A stretch of DNA of 14,066 nucleotides from DATKWF01 sp035529715 (GCA_035529715.1 DATKWF010000134.1:1-14066); one strand, 5' to 3'; numbered from the stretch's first letter, positions 6,836-13,944 are shown. Notes: generated from the sequence alone by a model not told the origin. Program-made: numbers and translations.

Positions 6836-8497
6836 TTATATGGCAAACACTGCCCCGGTATTGGCCGAAGACACATGCTCTGCGTAGTACCTGAGATAGC
6901 CCGTCTTTATTGCTGGTTCAAACTCAGGCAGTTGTGCCAGACGACTGGCAATTTCCTCATCGCTAAGCTCCACATCAAGTTTATGGTTGGGAATATCAAT
7001 GCTAATCATATCCCCCTCTTTCAGGGCAGCGATTGGTCCCCGACTGGCCGCCTCGGGAGAGACGTGCCCGATAGCAGCACCCCGACTGGCTCCAGAAAAG
7101 CGCCCATCGGTGATGAGGGCTACTTCCTTGTCCATCCCGCTACCACTCAGTATAGAAGTAGGCGTAAGCATCTCTCTCATCCCCGGGCCTCCCTTAGGCC
7201 CCTCATAGCGGACAACCAATACCTCGCCCGACTTTATATTGCCTTCCATAATTGCCTTGGTAACTTCCTCTTCGGAGTTGAATATCCGGGCTGGTCCACG
7301 GTGAACCATCATCTCCGGAGCTACCGCGGCTTTCTTCACAACAGCGCCATCCGGCGCCAGGTTACCGAAAAGCAGGGCAAGTCCGCCGCTGGCTGAGTGA
7401 GCCTTAGCAATGGGGCGAATGACCTCCTCATCCAGAATCTGGCTGCCGGCGATGTTCTCGCCTACAGTCTTACCGGTTACTGTCTTTGCATTTAGTTTCA
7501 ATAATCCCTGCAGTTCCTTCATCACCGCTGGTATGCCACCGGCTCGGTCCAGGTCCTCCATATGATACTCGCCAGCTGGCCTCATGCTGCACAGATACGG
7601 AGTGCGCTGGCTTATCTCGTCTATCTTCTGCAGTGGGAAATCAATCCCTGCCTCATGGGCTATAGCCGGCAGGTGTAAAACCGAATTGGTGCTGCCACCC
7701 AGTGCCATATCAACAGTGAATGCGTTGCACACGGAATCATAAGTTATTATATCTCTGGGACGAATATCTTCAGCTAAAAGCTTCATGACCTGCCGCCCGG
7801 CTTCTCTGGCTAAACCCTGCCGTTTTGCGTCAACTGCCAGAATAGTACCGTTGCCGGGCAGCCCCATACCCAGAACCTCGGTCATACAGTTCATAGTATT
7901 GGCAGTAAACATCCCGGAGCAACTGCCGCAACCGGGACATGCCAGCTCTTCCACCTGCTGCAGTTCTTCCTGGCTCATCTTGCCACTGAGTACCTTACCC
8001 ACCGCCTCAAAGGCAGAGCTGATGTCAATTTTTTTACCTTCTCTACCCAGATGCCCGGCCAGCATAGGACCGCCACTGACAAAGGTAGCGGGTAGATTTA
8101 GTCTGGCAGCTGCCATAAGCATGCCAGGAACACACTTATCACAATTGGGGATAAAGACCAAAGCATCAAAGGCGTGAGCCTCAGCCACTATTTCTACTGA
8201 ATCAGCGGTCAGCTCCCGACTGGGTAGGCTATATTTCATGCCGAGATGGTTCATGACAATGCCATCACAAACTGCAATAGTATTGAACTCAAAGGGAATG
8301 CCTCCCCCCTCACGCACTCCTGCCTTGACTGCATCAGCGATGCCTCGTAGATGCATGTGTCCAGGAACAATCTCACTGAAGCTATTTACAATGCCAATAA
8401 AGGGCTTATCTATCTCAGCACGAGTTAAGCCTAAAGCATATAACACCGACCGATGCGGCGCTCGCTCTACGCCTTTTTTTATCACATCGCTTTTCAC
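6836..8497 (-). CDS. ilvD: dihydroxyacid dehydratase
   Basis: Iron-sulfur dehydratase that converts 2,3-dihydroxy-isovalerate and its methylvalerate homologue to the 2-oxo acids of valine and isoleucine synthesis. The 553 residues are typical. Seen in order: VCDGIVMNHLGMKYSLPSRE (76-95), NCDKCVPGM (118-126) with the cluster Cys119 and the metal-site Asp120/Lys121, CPGCGSCSGMFTANTMNCM (187-205), then DMALGGSTNSVLHLPAIAHE, and near the C-terminus ITDGRFSGASRGAAIGHVSP. The start is GTG at 8497, with AAAGGGGG about 7 bases upstream. It is the first gene of the ilv-leu operon. A good promoter and a short structured leader lie just upstream, and ilvB follows 11 bases after its stop. Sugar-acid dehydratases (Edd family) are the only realistic alternative, and the pathway context argues against them. 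Confidence 0.97.
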   Translation of the reverse strand: MKSDVIKKGVERAPHRSVLYALGLTRAEIDKPFIGIVNSFSEIVPGHMHLRGIADAVKAGVREGGGIPFEFNTIAVCDGIVMNHLGMKYSLPSRELTADSVEIVAEAHAFDALVFIPNCDKCVPGMLMAAARLNLPATFVSGGPMLAGHLGREGKKIDISSAFEAVGKVLSGKMSQEELQQVEELACPGCGSCSGMFTANTMNCMTEVLGMGLPGNGTILAVDAKRQGLAREAGRQVMKLLAEDIRPRDIITYDSVCNAFTVDMALGGSTNSVLHLPAIAHEAGIDFPLQKIDEISQRTPYLCSMRPAGEYHMEDLDRAGGIPAVMKELQGLLKLNAKTVTGKTVGENIAGSQILDEEVIRPIAKAHSASGGLALLFGNLAPDGAVVKKAAVAPEMMVHRGPARIFNSEEEVTKAIMEGNIKSGEVLVVRYEGPKGGPGMREMLTPTSILSGSGMDKEVALITDGRFSGASRGAAIGHVSPEAASRGPIAALKEGDMISIDIPNHKLDVELSDEEIASRLAQLPEFEPAIKTGYLRYYAEHVSSANTGAVFAI

Positions 8498-8514
8498 AAA
8501 TTGCCCCCTTTACC

Positions 8515-8562
8515 AAAAAATGAAAAAAGAAACCGTCCTTTTACGGGCGGATTGAAAACCGC
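8515..8562 (-). promoter_or_regulatory. candidate structured leader of ilvD with a weak terminator-like hairpin
   Basis: In the leader transcript a GCGG/CCGC hairpin (8-base loop, 8562-8547) directly abuts a CCGT/ACGG hairpin (6-base loop, 8546-8533), which is followed by a T-rich tract (TTTCTTTTTT). The GCGG arm could also pair with the CCGT arm, with one G-U pair, which would dissolve the second hairpin. This is the geometry of an attenuator, but the stems are only 4 bp and no leader peptide rich in Ile, Leu or Val codons and no T-box motif is visible. It could equally be a weak terminator for readthrough from rpiB, or chance. Confidence 0.3.
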
Positions 8563-8588
8563 TAAACCCACCCCCTTGAATATATCAA

Positions 8589-8618
8589 AAGATAACACAG
8601 TCTCTATTTAACTGTCAA
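8589..8618 (-). promoter_or_regulatory. sigma70-type promoter of the ilv-leu operon
   Basis: On the minus strand a perfect TTGACA (8618-8613) is followed after 18 bases by TATCTT (8594-8589), which matches four of six consensus -10 positions. Transcription would start near 8582 and give a leader of about 85 bases before the ilvD GTG. It is the only good promoter I see in front of the nine-gene run. Confidence 0.6.
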
Positions 8619-8654
8619 ACTCACCCGCCTGAAAGTCCCCCATTTCCAGTCTCA

Positions 8655-9089
8655 TTACCCCTCCATCGCTTTTATCTTGTCCAGCCGGCGCAGGTGCCTC
8701 CCGCCCTCAAACTCGGTAGTCAGAAAAGCCTCAATGATTTCCGGTACTTGCTCTTCTCCCTTGCTTGTTCCCAGACAAAGGATATTGGCATCATTGTGCT
8801 GACGAGCCCGGCGGGCACTAAAGGCATCACAACACAGAGCCGCCCTTATCCCCTTAACCTTATTAGCCGCAATGCTCATGCCAATACCGGTATCGCACAT
8901 TAAAATGCCCCGTTCAAAATTACCCCCGGCTACTGCCTCCGCTACCTTTTTGGCAAAATCAGGGTAATCTACTGAATCGGCAGTATAACAACCAAAGTCC
9001 TCATAGCTGTGTCCGGTTCCAGCAATGAGCTTCATAACCAACTGCTTGAGCTCCAGCCCCCTGTGGTCACAACCAACAGCAATATGCAC
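8655..9089 (-). CDS. rpiB: ribose-5-phosphate isomerase B
   Basis: Interconverts ribulose 5-phosphate and ribose 5-phosphate in the non-oxidative pentose phosphate pathway and supplies nucleotide precursors. It has 144 residues, normal for the RpiB/LacA-B family. Active-site motifs visible are GCDHRG (6-11, Asp8/His9), the catalytic Cys65 within CDTGIGMSIAANK (65-77), His98 in RQHNDANILCLG, and GGRHLRR (129-135). The residue after the catalytic Cys is Asp rather than the more usual Gly. The start is GTG at 9089 with AGGAGG 8 bases upstream. It is the last gene of the run after tsaC (36-base gap), and the ilvD promoter lies just downstream. Allose-6-phosphate isomerase or LacA/LacB activity belongs to the same fold, but no sugar-catabolic neighbours support that. 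Confidence 0.94.
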   Translation of the reverse strand: MHIAVGCDHRGLELKQLVMKLIAGTGHSYEDFGCYTADSVDYPDFAKKVAEAVAGGNFERGILMCDTGIGMSIAANKVKGIRAALCCDAFSARRARQHNDANILCLGTSKGEEQVPEIIEAFLTTEFEGGRHLRRLDKIKAMEG

Positions 9090-9125
9090 TAACCTAGCCT
9101 CCTTCCTTAAAATATCCTCTCTGTT

Positions 9126-9785
9126 TCAACCGTCATCCGGCAGGGATTGCAACACCTGCCAAAGTTCTATCCAGCTTATCCGCCCCTGCCGAAGAAGCTG
9201 CGGCGGACTAACGGTTAAATCAATAATAGTTGAGAGTTCACGTATGGGTAATGGTCCCTGGTCCAGAACAAGGGCAACATTCTCAATAGTTTCCCCCAAG
9301 TGGCTTACCACCTCCGGCACCGAGTAAGGCGTTGGCTTGCCGCTGATATTGGCACTGGTAGCGGTCAGAGGAAGGCCTGTCATCGCCGCCAGGCCCAGTA
9401 TAACCCTGTTATCGGGAATTCTGATACCAACGGTGTCTCGCCCGGCAACAAGTAAGGCGGGTATAATTTCTTTCCTGGGTAAAACCATTGTCAGCGCCCC
9501 GGGTAAAAACTTGTGAGCAAGGTACCGGGCCGCAGTATTCAACTGTGCATAACTTTCCGCCGCTTCCACAGAGTTTACCGCCACATGTATCGGATTTGAG
9601 TAGGCACGTCCTTTCAGGTTAAAAACCTTGACCACCGCCTTCGGTTCCAGAGCATTAGCCACGAAGGCATAGCCGGTATCAGTCGGACACACAATGACTT
9701 CATTCTTTAATATCAAGCGAGCCGCCCGCTCTAGTAATCGCCGTGATGGCTTATCGGTGTTTATAACTTTTACCCTGGCTACCAT
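9126..9785 (-). CDS. tsaC: L-threonylcarbamoyladenylate synthase (YrdC/Sua5 family)
   Basis: Makes threonylcarbamoyl-AMP from threonine, bicarbonate and ATP, the first step of the t6A modification at position 37 of ANN-decoding tRNAs. The 219 residues form a YrdC domain only, without the extra Sua5 C-terminal domain. Motifs seen are VCPTDTGYAF (32-41, usually PTDTVYGL), the Lys/Arg site NLKGR (56-60), LPGALTMVLP (94-103), TVGIRIPDN (118-126), TATSANISG (141-149) and a STIIDLT strand. The frame is open to 9821, which would overlap tsaD by 35 bases, but ATG at 9785 is preferred: GAGGTG lies a few bases upstream inside the last tsaD codons, and the ATG begins one base after the tsaD stop. Such near-contact suggests translational coupling. 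Confidence 0.93.
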   Translation of the reverse strand: MVARVKVINTDKPSRRLLERAARLILKNEVIVCPTDTGYAFVANALEPKAVVKVFNLKGRAYSNPIHVAVNSVEAAESYAQLNTAARYLAHKFLPGALTMVLPRKEIIPALLVAGRDTVGIRIPDNRVILGLAAMTGLPLTATSANISGKPTPYSVPEVVSHLGETIENVALVLDQGPLPIRELSTIIDLTVSPPQLLRQGRISWIELWQVLQSLPDDG

Positions 9786-9786
9786 A

Positions 9787-10794
9787 CTACACCTCAAGTG
9801 GAGCGTTAGGTAAAACATCAAGGTTCAGGTCAGACTTTTCACCTTTTCTGAGCCTCGCATATCCCGCCGCCGCTATCATTGCCGCGTTGTCAGTACACAG
9901 AGAAAGCTCGGGAAAGAAAACTCCAATCCCTTCCCGCCGGCAGGTATCCTGGAAAACCTCCCTCAGCCGTCTGTTGGCAGAGACTCCTCCAGTAACACTA
10001 ATCGCTGATACTCCCCGTAGTGAAGCAGCCCGCATCGTCTTCGTCACCAGAACCTCCACGATTGCCTCCTGAAAGCTGGCAGCAATGTCCTCAAGAGGTA
10101 ATGCCTCATTACCGGCAACCCTGTCCTTAAAAGTATTGATAACAGAGGTCTTCAACCCGCTGAAGCTGAAATCCAGTGTGTCGGCTCTCAGCAGTGGGCG
10201 GGGGAATTTGAAGGCTTTCCGGTTGCCCCGTGTTGAGAGTTTATCAATAGCCGGACCGCCGGGAAAGCCAAGCTCAAGGAACTTGGCAATCTTGTCAAAA
10301 GCCTCACCGGCAGCGTCATCAAGAGTTCTCCCCAGCAGCTCATACTGGCAGTAGTCCCGGATATAAACCAGCATGGTATGACCGCCGGATACAGTCAAAC
10401 AAACATGGGGCATAGGTATCTGCGGATTGCTGAGCAGGTTGGCAAAAATATGACCCTCAATATGATGCAGGCCAATCAAGGGGACTTGCAAAGAATAACT
10501 GAGCGACTTGGCGGCGGCGACGCCGACCAGCAGGCAGCCAATCAAACCCGTCTTTGAGGTAACGGCTATAGCTTCCACATCACTTAAGGTCTTGCCGGCT
10601 GAATCAATCGCTTCTTTAATAACATAGCCAATAAGCTCGGTGTGCCTTCTGGCAGCAACTTCCGGAACCACGCCGCCAAACTTATTGAGCAAATCCAGCT
10701 GGGTGGCAATTATATTGGATAACACCTCCCTGCCGTCAACGACCAAAGCGGCGGAGGTTTCGTCACAGGAAGTTTCAATACCCAGAACTAACAC
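9787..10794 (-). CDS. tsaD: tRNA N6-adenosine threonylcarbamoyltransferase
   Basis: Transfers the threonylcarbamoyl group from TC-AMP to A37 of tRNA, working with TsaB and TsaE. It has 335 residues, the usual length. The ASKHA-fold N-terminus LGIETSCDETSAALV (4-18) is intact, as are PEVAARRH (44-51), the metal ligands His111 and His115 in HHIEGH, VSGGHTMLVYI, DDAAGEAFDK, SFSGLKT, and the third metal ligand Asp302 in CTDNAAMIA. One departure is seen: the usually invariant T-x-GPG-L-I-G loop reads TSKTGLIG (79-86), so Gly-Pro is replaced by Lys-Thr. The start is GTG at 10794, 4 bases after the tsaB stop, with an AAAAGGA purine run about 13 bases upstream. The order tsaE-tsaB-tsaD-tsaC keeps the whole pathway in one operon. 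Confidence 0.95.
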   Translation of the reverse strand: MLVLGIETSCDETSAALVVDGREVLSNIIATQLDLLNKFGGVVPEVAARRHTELIGYVIKEAIDSAGKTLSDVEAIAVTSKTGLIGCLLVGVAAAKSLSYSLQVPLIGLHHIEGHIFANLLSNPQIPMPHVCLTVSGGHTMLVYIRDYCQYELLGRTLDDAAGEAFDKIAKFLELGFPGGPAIDKLSTRGNRKAFKFPRPLLRADTLDFSFSGLKTSVINTFKDRVAGNEALPLEDIAASFQEAIVEVLVTKTMRAASLRGVSAISVTGGVSANRRLREVFQDTCRREGIGVFFPELSLCTDNAAMIAAAGYARLRKGEKSDLNLDVLPNAPLEV

Positions 10795-10798
10795 GCTA

Positions 10799-11506
10799 TC
10801 AAACCCGTCCTTTTGCCTGAGTTCTGCCCAGAAAAGCCCGGGCAGTTGATTCCTTCAGATATAACGGCTCCAGAGAGAGAACATCGTCACTCTCTCCTCG
10901 TTCAAGGCGGGCTGCTGCCAGCAAAGCTACCATAGCTCCCCTGGGGACTCCCTCCACAGCTTGAATATCAATGTCTGCCGAGCCAATTGCCTGACCGATT
11001 AACCGGCAGTAGGATTGTGCCTCTGCGGCAACGACCACAGTAGACTCCCTGACCATCTTTGACAATCCCTGCAGGTCACCTACATAATAATCAGCCACCC
11101 TGCTGACAACACCGTTTTCAGTACGATAGAAGGCCGCATATACCGTATCCTTGGTACCAGCGTAAATGATGGGGCAGATTTGACCCCGGTTTTTTCGGGC
11201 ACCGTAGGCAAGAACCTCCAGGGTAGGTACGCCACACACCGGTTTACCGGCACTGTAGGCAAGTATTTTTGCCACCGTCACCCCTACCTTTATACCAGTC
11301 CATGAGCCTGGCCCCAACCCAACTCCGAACCCCTGAACATCCTCCAGGCAAAGATTGGCCTCTTTCAACACGGAATCAATATTTGAAATTATCTTCTCCA
11401 GAGAATCGGTTCTTGCCGGAAAGACCAAATCAGCCAAAATCCGTTCGCCGTCAGCCACGCCGACAGCATTGGCATAACCCGATGTATCAATGCCTAAAAC
11501 TATCAT
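10799..11506 (-). CDS. tsaB: TsaB, t6A complex scaffold protein (YeaZ family)
   Basis: Partner of TsaD in t6A synthesis, a TsaD paralogue that lost catalysis and holds the complex together with TsaE. It has 235 residues. The N-terminus VLGIDTSGYANAVGV matches the ASKHA fold, and GVGLGPGSWTGIKVGVTVAK (61-80) is the family hallmark (usually GPGSFTGLRIG). It lacks the metal-binding HxxxH of TsaD, as expected. The C-terminal half is less conserved and ends EPLYLKESTAR, a common TsaB ending. The start ATG at 11506 shares one base with the tsaE stop (TAATG), with GGTGAG just upstream, which indicates coupled translation. tsaD follows 4 bases later. Confidence 0.94.
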   Translation of the reverse strand: MIVLGIDTSGYANAVGVADGERILADLVFPARTDSLEKIISNIDSVLKEANLCLEDVQGFGVGLGPGSWTGIKVGVTVAKILAYSAGKPVCGVPTLEVLAYGARKNRGQICPIIYAGTKDTVYAAFYRTENGVVSRVADYYVGDLQGLSKMVRESTVVVAAEAQSYCRLIGQAIGSADIDIQAVEGVPRGAMVALLAAARLERGESDDVLSLEPLYLKESTARAFLGRTQAKGRV

Positions 11507-11991
11507 TACTCACCAAGTTCCTTTAGCAAACCGTCAAATCTTCTACCAAAGCCAGCAAGCATAAGCTGGCGCCGGCGGGGAGAAAGCATTTGAAATTGTA
11601 CTGCCAGATAATCATCAGGCAAAAGGGAAATAACCTTTTCCGCCCATTCCACCACTATCACGCTGGAGTCAGCCCTGGCCAGGTAGTCCAGTATGCCGAT
11701 CTCAAATTCCTCAGCTATGGTGTTAAGTCGATATAAATCTATGTGGTAAACAGGAAGCCTTCCCCGGTACTCATTGACCAGAACAAATGTTGGGCTATTA
11801 ACCTGTCTTTCCGGCACGCCCAGCCCAGCACAAATACCCCTGGTGAACAGCGTCTTCCCGCAACCCAGCTCCCCCACCAAAGCAATTATACTCCCGGCTT
11901 TCAGCTTTTTACCCAAACGCCTGCCAAAACTGAGGGTGGCTGCCGGGCTATTGCTTAGAAAAATATACTGAGGATTTAATATTGCTTCCAT
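11506..11991 (-). CDS. tsaE: TsaE, t6A complex ATPase
   Basis: P-loop ATPase that resets the TsaB-TsaD complex during t6A synthesis. Its 161 residues are normal for the family. Visible motifs are the Walker A GELGCGKT (40-47), NSPTFVLVNEY (65-75), YHIDLYRL (82-89) and the VVEWAEK strand (113-119), all TsaE signatures. The start ATG at 11991 follows AAGAGGAAAG about 9 bases upstream. It is the first gene of the tsaE-tsaB-tsaD-tsaC-rpiB run, diverges from guaA across a 59-base gap, and has its own extended -10 promoter there. An ATP-binding protein of another family is unlikely given the complete motif set. Confidence 0.95.
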   Translation of the reverse strand: MEAILNPQYIFLSNSPAATLSFGRRLGKKLKAGSIIALVGELGCGKTLFTRGICAGLGVPERQVNSPTFVLVNEYRGRLPVYHIDLYRLNTIAEEFEIGILDYLARADSSVIVVEWAEKVISLLPDDYLAVQFQMLSPRRRQLMLAGFGRRFDGLLKELGE

Positions 11992-12008
11992 GCAAATAGT
12001 CTTTCCTC

Positions 12009-12037
12009 TTGACGGTAGTATAGCATAATGGTAATCT
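12009..12037 (+). promoter_or_regulatory. candidate guaA promoter
   Basis: TTGACG (12009-12014) is followed by a 17-base spacer and TAATCT (12032-12037). The -35 matches five of six consensus bases and the -10 is modest (three of six). A start near 12044 would leave only about 7 bases before the ATG at 12051, so that ATG would be read from a nearly leaderless mRNA. It overlaps the opposing tsaE promoter. Confidence 0.45.
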
Positions 12038-12045
12038 GTGTTCTA
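12017..12045 (-). promoter_or_regulatory. extended -10 promoter of the tsaE operon
   Basis: On the minus strand TGCTATACT gives an extended -10, with TATACT at 12022-12017. A weak -35 (TAGAAC, 12045-12040) sits 17 bases upstream. Transcription would start near 12010, about 19 bases before the tsaE ATG, which leaves room for the AAGAGGAAAG ribosome site. The -10 lies inside the spacer of the guaA promoter on the other strand. Confidence 0.5.
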
Positions 12046-12050
12046 TAAAC

Positions 12051-13736
12051 ATGGCGAAGAGAAAGTCAAAACCAACCCCAAATGACAGTCACCGAATAGC
12101 CGCCACCGGCGATATCGAAGTTTCCACCTATCTGGAAATTGCCAAGGAGCTGGGCGGAGAGCAGTCAGCTGCCGCCAAGGAAGCCGTATTGGGGGCTGAA
12201 CGCGAGGCTATAATCGTCATTGACTTCGGTTCGCAATACAGCATGCTAATCGCTCGCCGGGTGCGTGAGTGCCAGGTATACTGTGAGCTAGTAGCCCATG
12301 ACACCCCCTGGGAGAAGATAGCCCCCCTCAACCCCAAGGGGTTTATTCTTTCCGGAGGACCAGCCAGTGTTAACGAGCCCAATGCGCCTCTTGCCCCGGC
12401 TTATATTTACGAAAGTCACCTGCCCGTAATGGGTATCTGCTATGGGATGCAGCTTATTACCAAGCAGCTGGGGGGGAAGGTTGCGACGGGAGCAAAGCGC
12501 GAATATGGCCATGCTATTCTACACCTTAGCGGCCTACACTCTCCTTTGTTTGCCGATGTGCCAACTTCCACAGCGGTTTGGATGAGCCATGCCGATAAAA
12601 TTGAGGAAATGCCGCCGGATTTTACGGCTCTAGCCTACACTGAAAATTCACCAGTTGCGGTCATGGGTGATGGCAAAGGAGTCTTCGGCCTCCAGTTCCA
12701 TCCCGAGGTAGCCCATACTCCCGAAGGAAAAAAAATACTGAAAAATTTCGTTCGCCGGATATGCGACTGCAAGGGAAACTGGACGATGGGCAACTTCGTC
12801 AATGAGAGCATATCTAAAATTAGAAAACAGGTGGGCAAAGGCAAGGTTATTTGTGCGCTCTCCGGGGGAGTTGATTCGGCAGTGGTGGCTACCCTTATCC
12901 ACCAGGCGATTGGTGACCAGCTTACCTGTATCTATGTTAATAATGGACTACTGCGGCGTGAGGAAGTGGAAAGGACTTTCAATGTCTTCCGACTCAACCT
13001 GGGTATGAACATTGTCTTTGTTGATGCCACTGATAGATTCCTTGAACGTCTAAAAGGAATAACCGACCCGGAAATGAAGCGCAAGGCAATCGGCGGGGAA
13101 TTCATCAAGGTATTTGAGGAGGAAGCCAAAAAAGCAGGCAAGGTTGACTTCCTGGCACAGGGCACTCTCTATCCCGATGTCATTGAGAGCGTCTCCTCAG
13201 TAAGCACCGCCTCAGCCAAAATAAAAACCCACCACAACGTCGGTGGTCTGCCCGCCAAGATGACACTCCACCTGCTTGAACCTCTACGCTATCTCTTCAA
13301 AGATGAAGTGCGCCAGGTGGGACTGGAGCTGGGACTACCTGAAGAAATGGTATGGCGCCAGCCTTTCCCCGGTCCCGGCCTGTCCATCCGCATTATCGGC
13401 GAGGTAACCAGGGAGAAACTGGAAATACTGCGCAGTGCCGACTACATTGTGATGAGTGAGATTAAAAAAGCGAAACTTTACCGTCAGCTGTGGCAGAGCT
13501 TTGCCATTCTTACCGATGTCAGAAGTGTCGGCGTGATGGGCGACTACAGAACCTATGGCTATCTGGTTGCCATACGTGCCGTAACCAGCGAAGACGCCAT
13601 GACGGCTGACTGGTCCCGCTTGCCCTACGATGTTCTTGCCCAGATTTCGAACCGAATTGTCAACGAGGTACCTGAAGTCAACCGGGTGGTCTATGACATA
13701 ACCTCCAAACCCCCTTCAACCATAGAGTGGGAGTAA
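12051..13736 (+). CDS. guaA: GMP synthase (glutamine-hydrolysing)
   Basis: Converts XMP to GMP with glutamine and ATP, the last step of guanine nucleotide synthesis. Counting from the ATG at 12051 (561 residues), the class I glutamine amidotransferase domain runs from about 53 to 240: IDFGSQYSMLIARRVRE, nucleophile Cys130 in GICYGMQ, and His217/Glu219 in QFHPEV. The ATP-pyrophosphatase domain has SGGVDSA (271-277), and the C-terminal dimerisation domain ends TSKPPSTIEWE. The family usually begins only a few residues before IDFGSQYS. Here about 46 extra residues precede it, Lys-rich then Ala/Glu-rich. The ATG at 12051 has no Shine-Dalgarno site, whereas an in-frame TTG at 12189 has AAGGAA 6 bases upstream and would give 515 residues, the normal size. 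It is the only complete plus-strand gene in the window. Confidence 0.96.
   Translation: MAKRKSKPTPNDSHRIAATGDIEVSTYLEIAKELGGEQSAAAKEAVLGAEREAIIVIDFGSQYSMLIARRVRECQVYCELVAHDTPWEKIAPLNPKGFILSGGPASVNEPNAPLAPAYIYESHLPVMGICYGMQLITKQLGGKVATGAKREYGHAILHLSGLHSPLFADVPTSTAVWMSHADKIEEMPPDFTALAYTENSPVAVMGDGKGVFGLQFHPEVAHTPEGKKILKNFVRRICDCKGNWTMGNFVNESISKIRKQVGKGKVICALSGGVDSAVVATLIHQAIGDQLTCIYVNNGLLRREEVERTFNVFRLNLGMNIVFVDATDRFLERLKGITDPEMKRKAIGGEFIKVFEEEAKKAGKVDFLAQGTLYPDVIESVSSVSTASAKIKTHHNVGGLPAKMTLHLLEPLRYLFKDEVRQVGLELGLPEEMVWRQPFPGPGLSIRIIGEVTREKLEILRSADYIVMSEIKKAKLYRQLWQSFAILTDVRSVGVMGDYRTYGYLVAIRAVTSEDAMTADWSRLPYDVLAQISNRIVNEVPEVNRVVYDITSKPPSTIEWE
12177..12191 (+). promoter_or_regulatory. alternative guaA start (TTG) with its ribosome binding site
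   Basis: AAGGAA (12177-12182) lies 6 bases before the in-frame TTG at 12189-12191. Starting here gives MGAEREAIIVIDFGSQYS, matching the usual GuaA N-terminus, and a 515-residue product. The upstream ATG lacks any such site. Confidence 0.4.
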
Positions 13737-13944
13737 AAAAAGTTAGCCTTGAATTGTTTTCGGGCAAATTGTGCGTAAAATACCGCTAAAAATCTGGGGG
13801 GACAATTCGTGGGTGGTTAGCTTGGGATTTTGTTTTTAGAGTTATGTCAACTACGGGGTGGGGTAAAAGTAAGAAACCTTAACATATAAGGAATAGCAGA
13901 TGCAGTTAAATATACTGCTGTTCAGTGACTGGAGGTGAGTTCCT
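13737..13944 (+). other. intergenic region between guaA and the next gene, no gene seen
   Basis: About 208 bases, AT-rich with several G runs. No tRNA, known riboswitch or clear intrinsic terminator is recognisable. The only repeat structures seen are a GAATTGT/ACAATTC inverted pair (13751-13757 and 13802-13808), too far apart for a normal terminator, a GCTAA/TTAGC pair (13784-13788, 13817-13821) ahead of an interrupted T run, and the short palindrome at 13902-13918. Confidence 0.5.
13902..13918 (+). repeat. short inverted repeat upstream of the last gene
   Basis: GCAGT and ACTGC arms of 5 bp flank a 7-base AT loop, and the second arm overlaps a TATACT (13911-13916) that resembles a -10 element. 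It lies 27 bases before the next start codon. It could be an operator, but the arms are short enough to be chance. Confidence 0.25.

Noticed and set aside
6875..7396. A 173-codon plus-strand ORF antisense to ilvD.
   Set aside because: It is a shadow of the ilvD reading frame, with low-complexity composition and no recognisable domain.
8495..8573. A 25-codon GTG-started ORF in the ilvD leader ending in a 4-base overlap with the ilvD GTG, considered as a leader peptide.
   Set aside because: Its G-rich ribosome-like run touches the GTG with no spacing, and it lacks clustered Ile, Val or Leu codons expected of an attenuation peptide.
8608..8655. A 15-codon minus-strand ORF whose ATG overlaps the rpiB stop (TAATG), with a GGAGGGG just before it.
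   Set aside because: The ribosome site is too close to the ATG, the peptide resembles nothing known, and its end overlaps the -35 element of the ilvD promoter. The stop-start overlap is easily chance.
9786..9821. An upstream start for tsaC that would add 12 residues and overlap tsaD by 35 bases.
   Set aside because: The ATG at 9785 has a better-placed GAGGTG site and fits the family N-terminus and the tight stop-start spacing with tsaD.
13737..13830. A rho-independent terminator after guaA.
   Set aside because: The inverted pairs found are either too widely spaced or only 5 bp with a long loop, and the T run is interrupted. No convincing stem-plus-T tract is visible.
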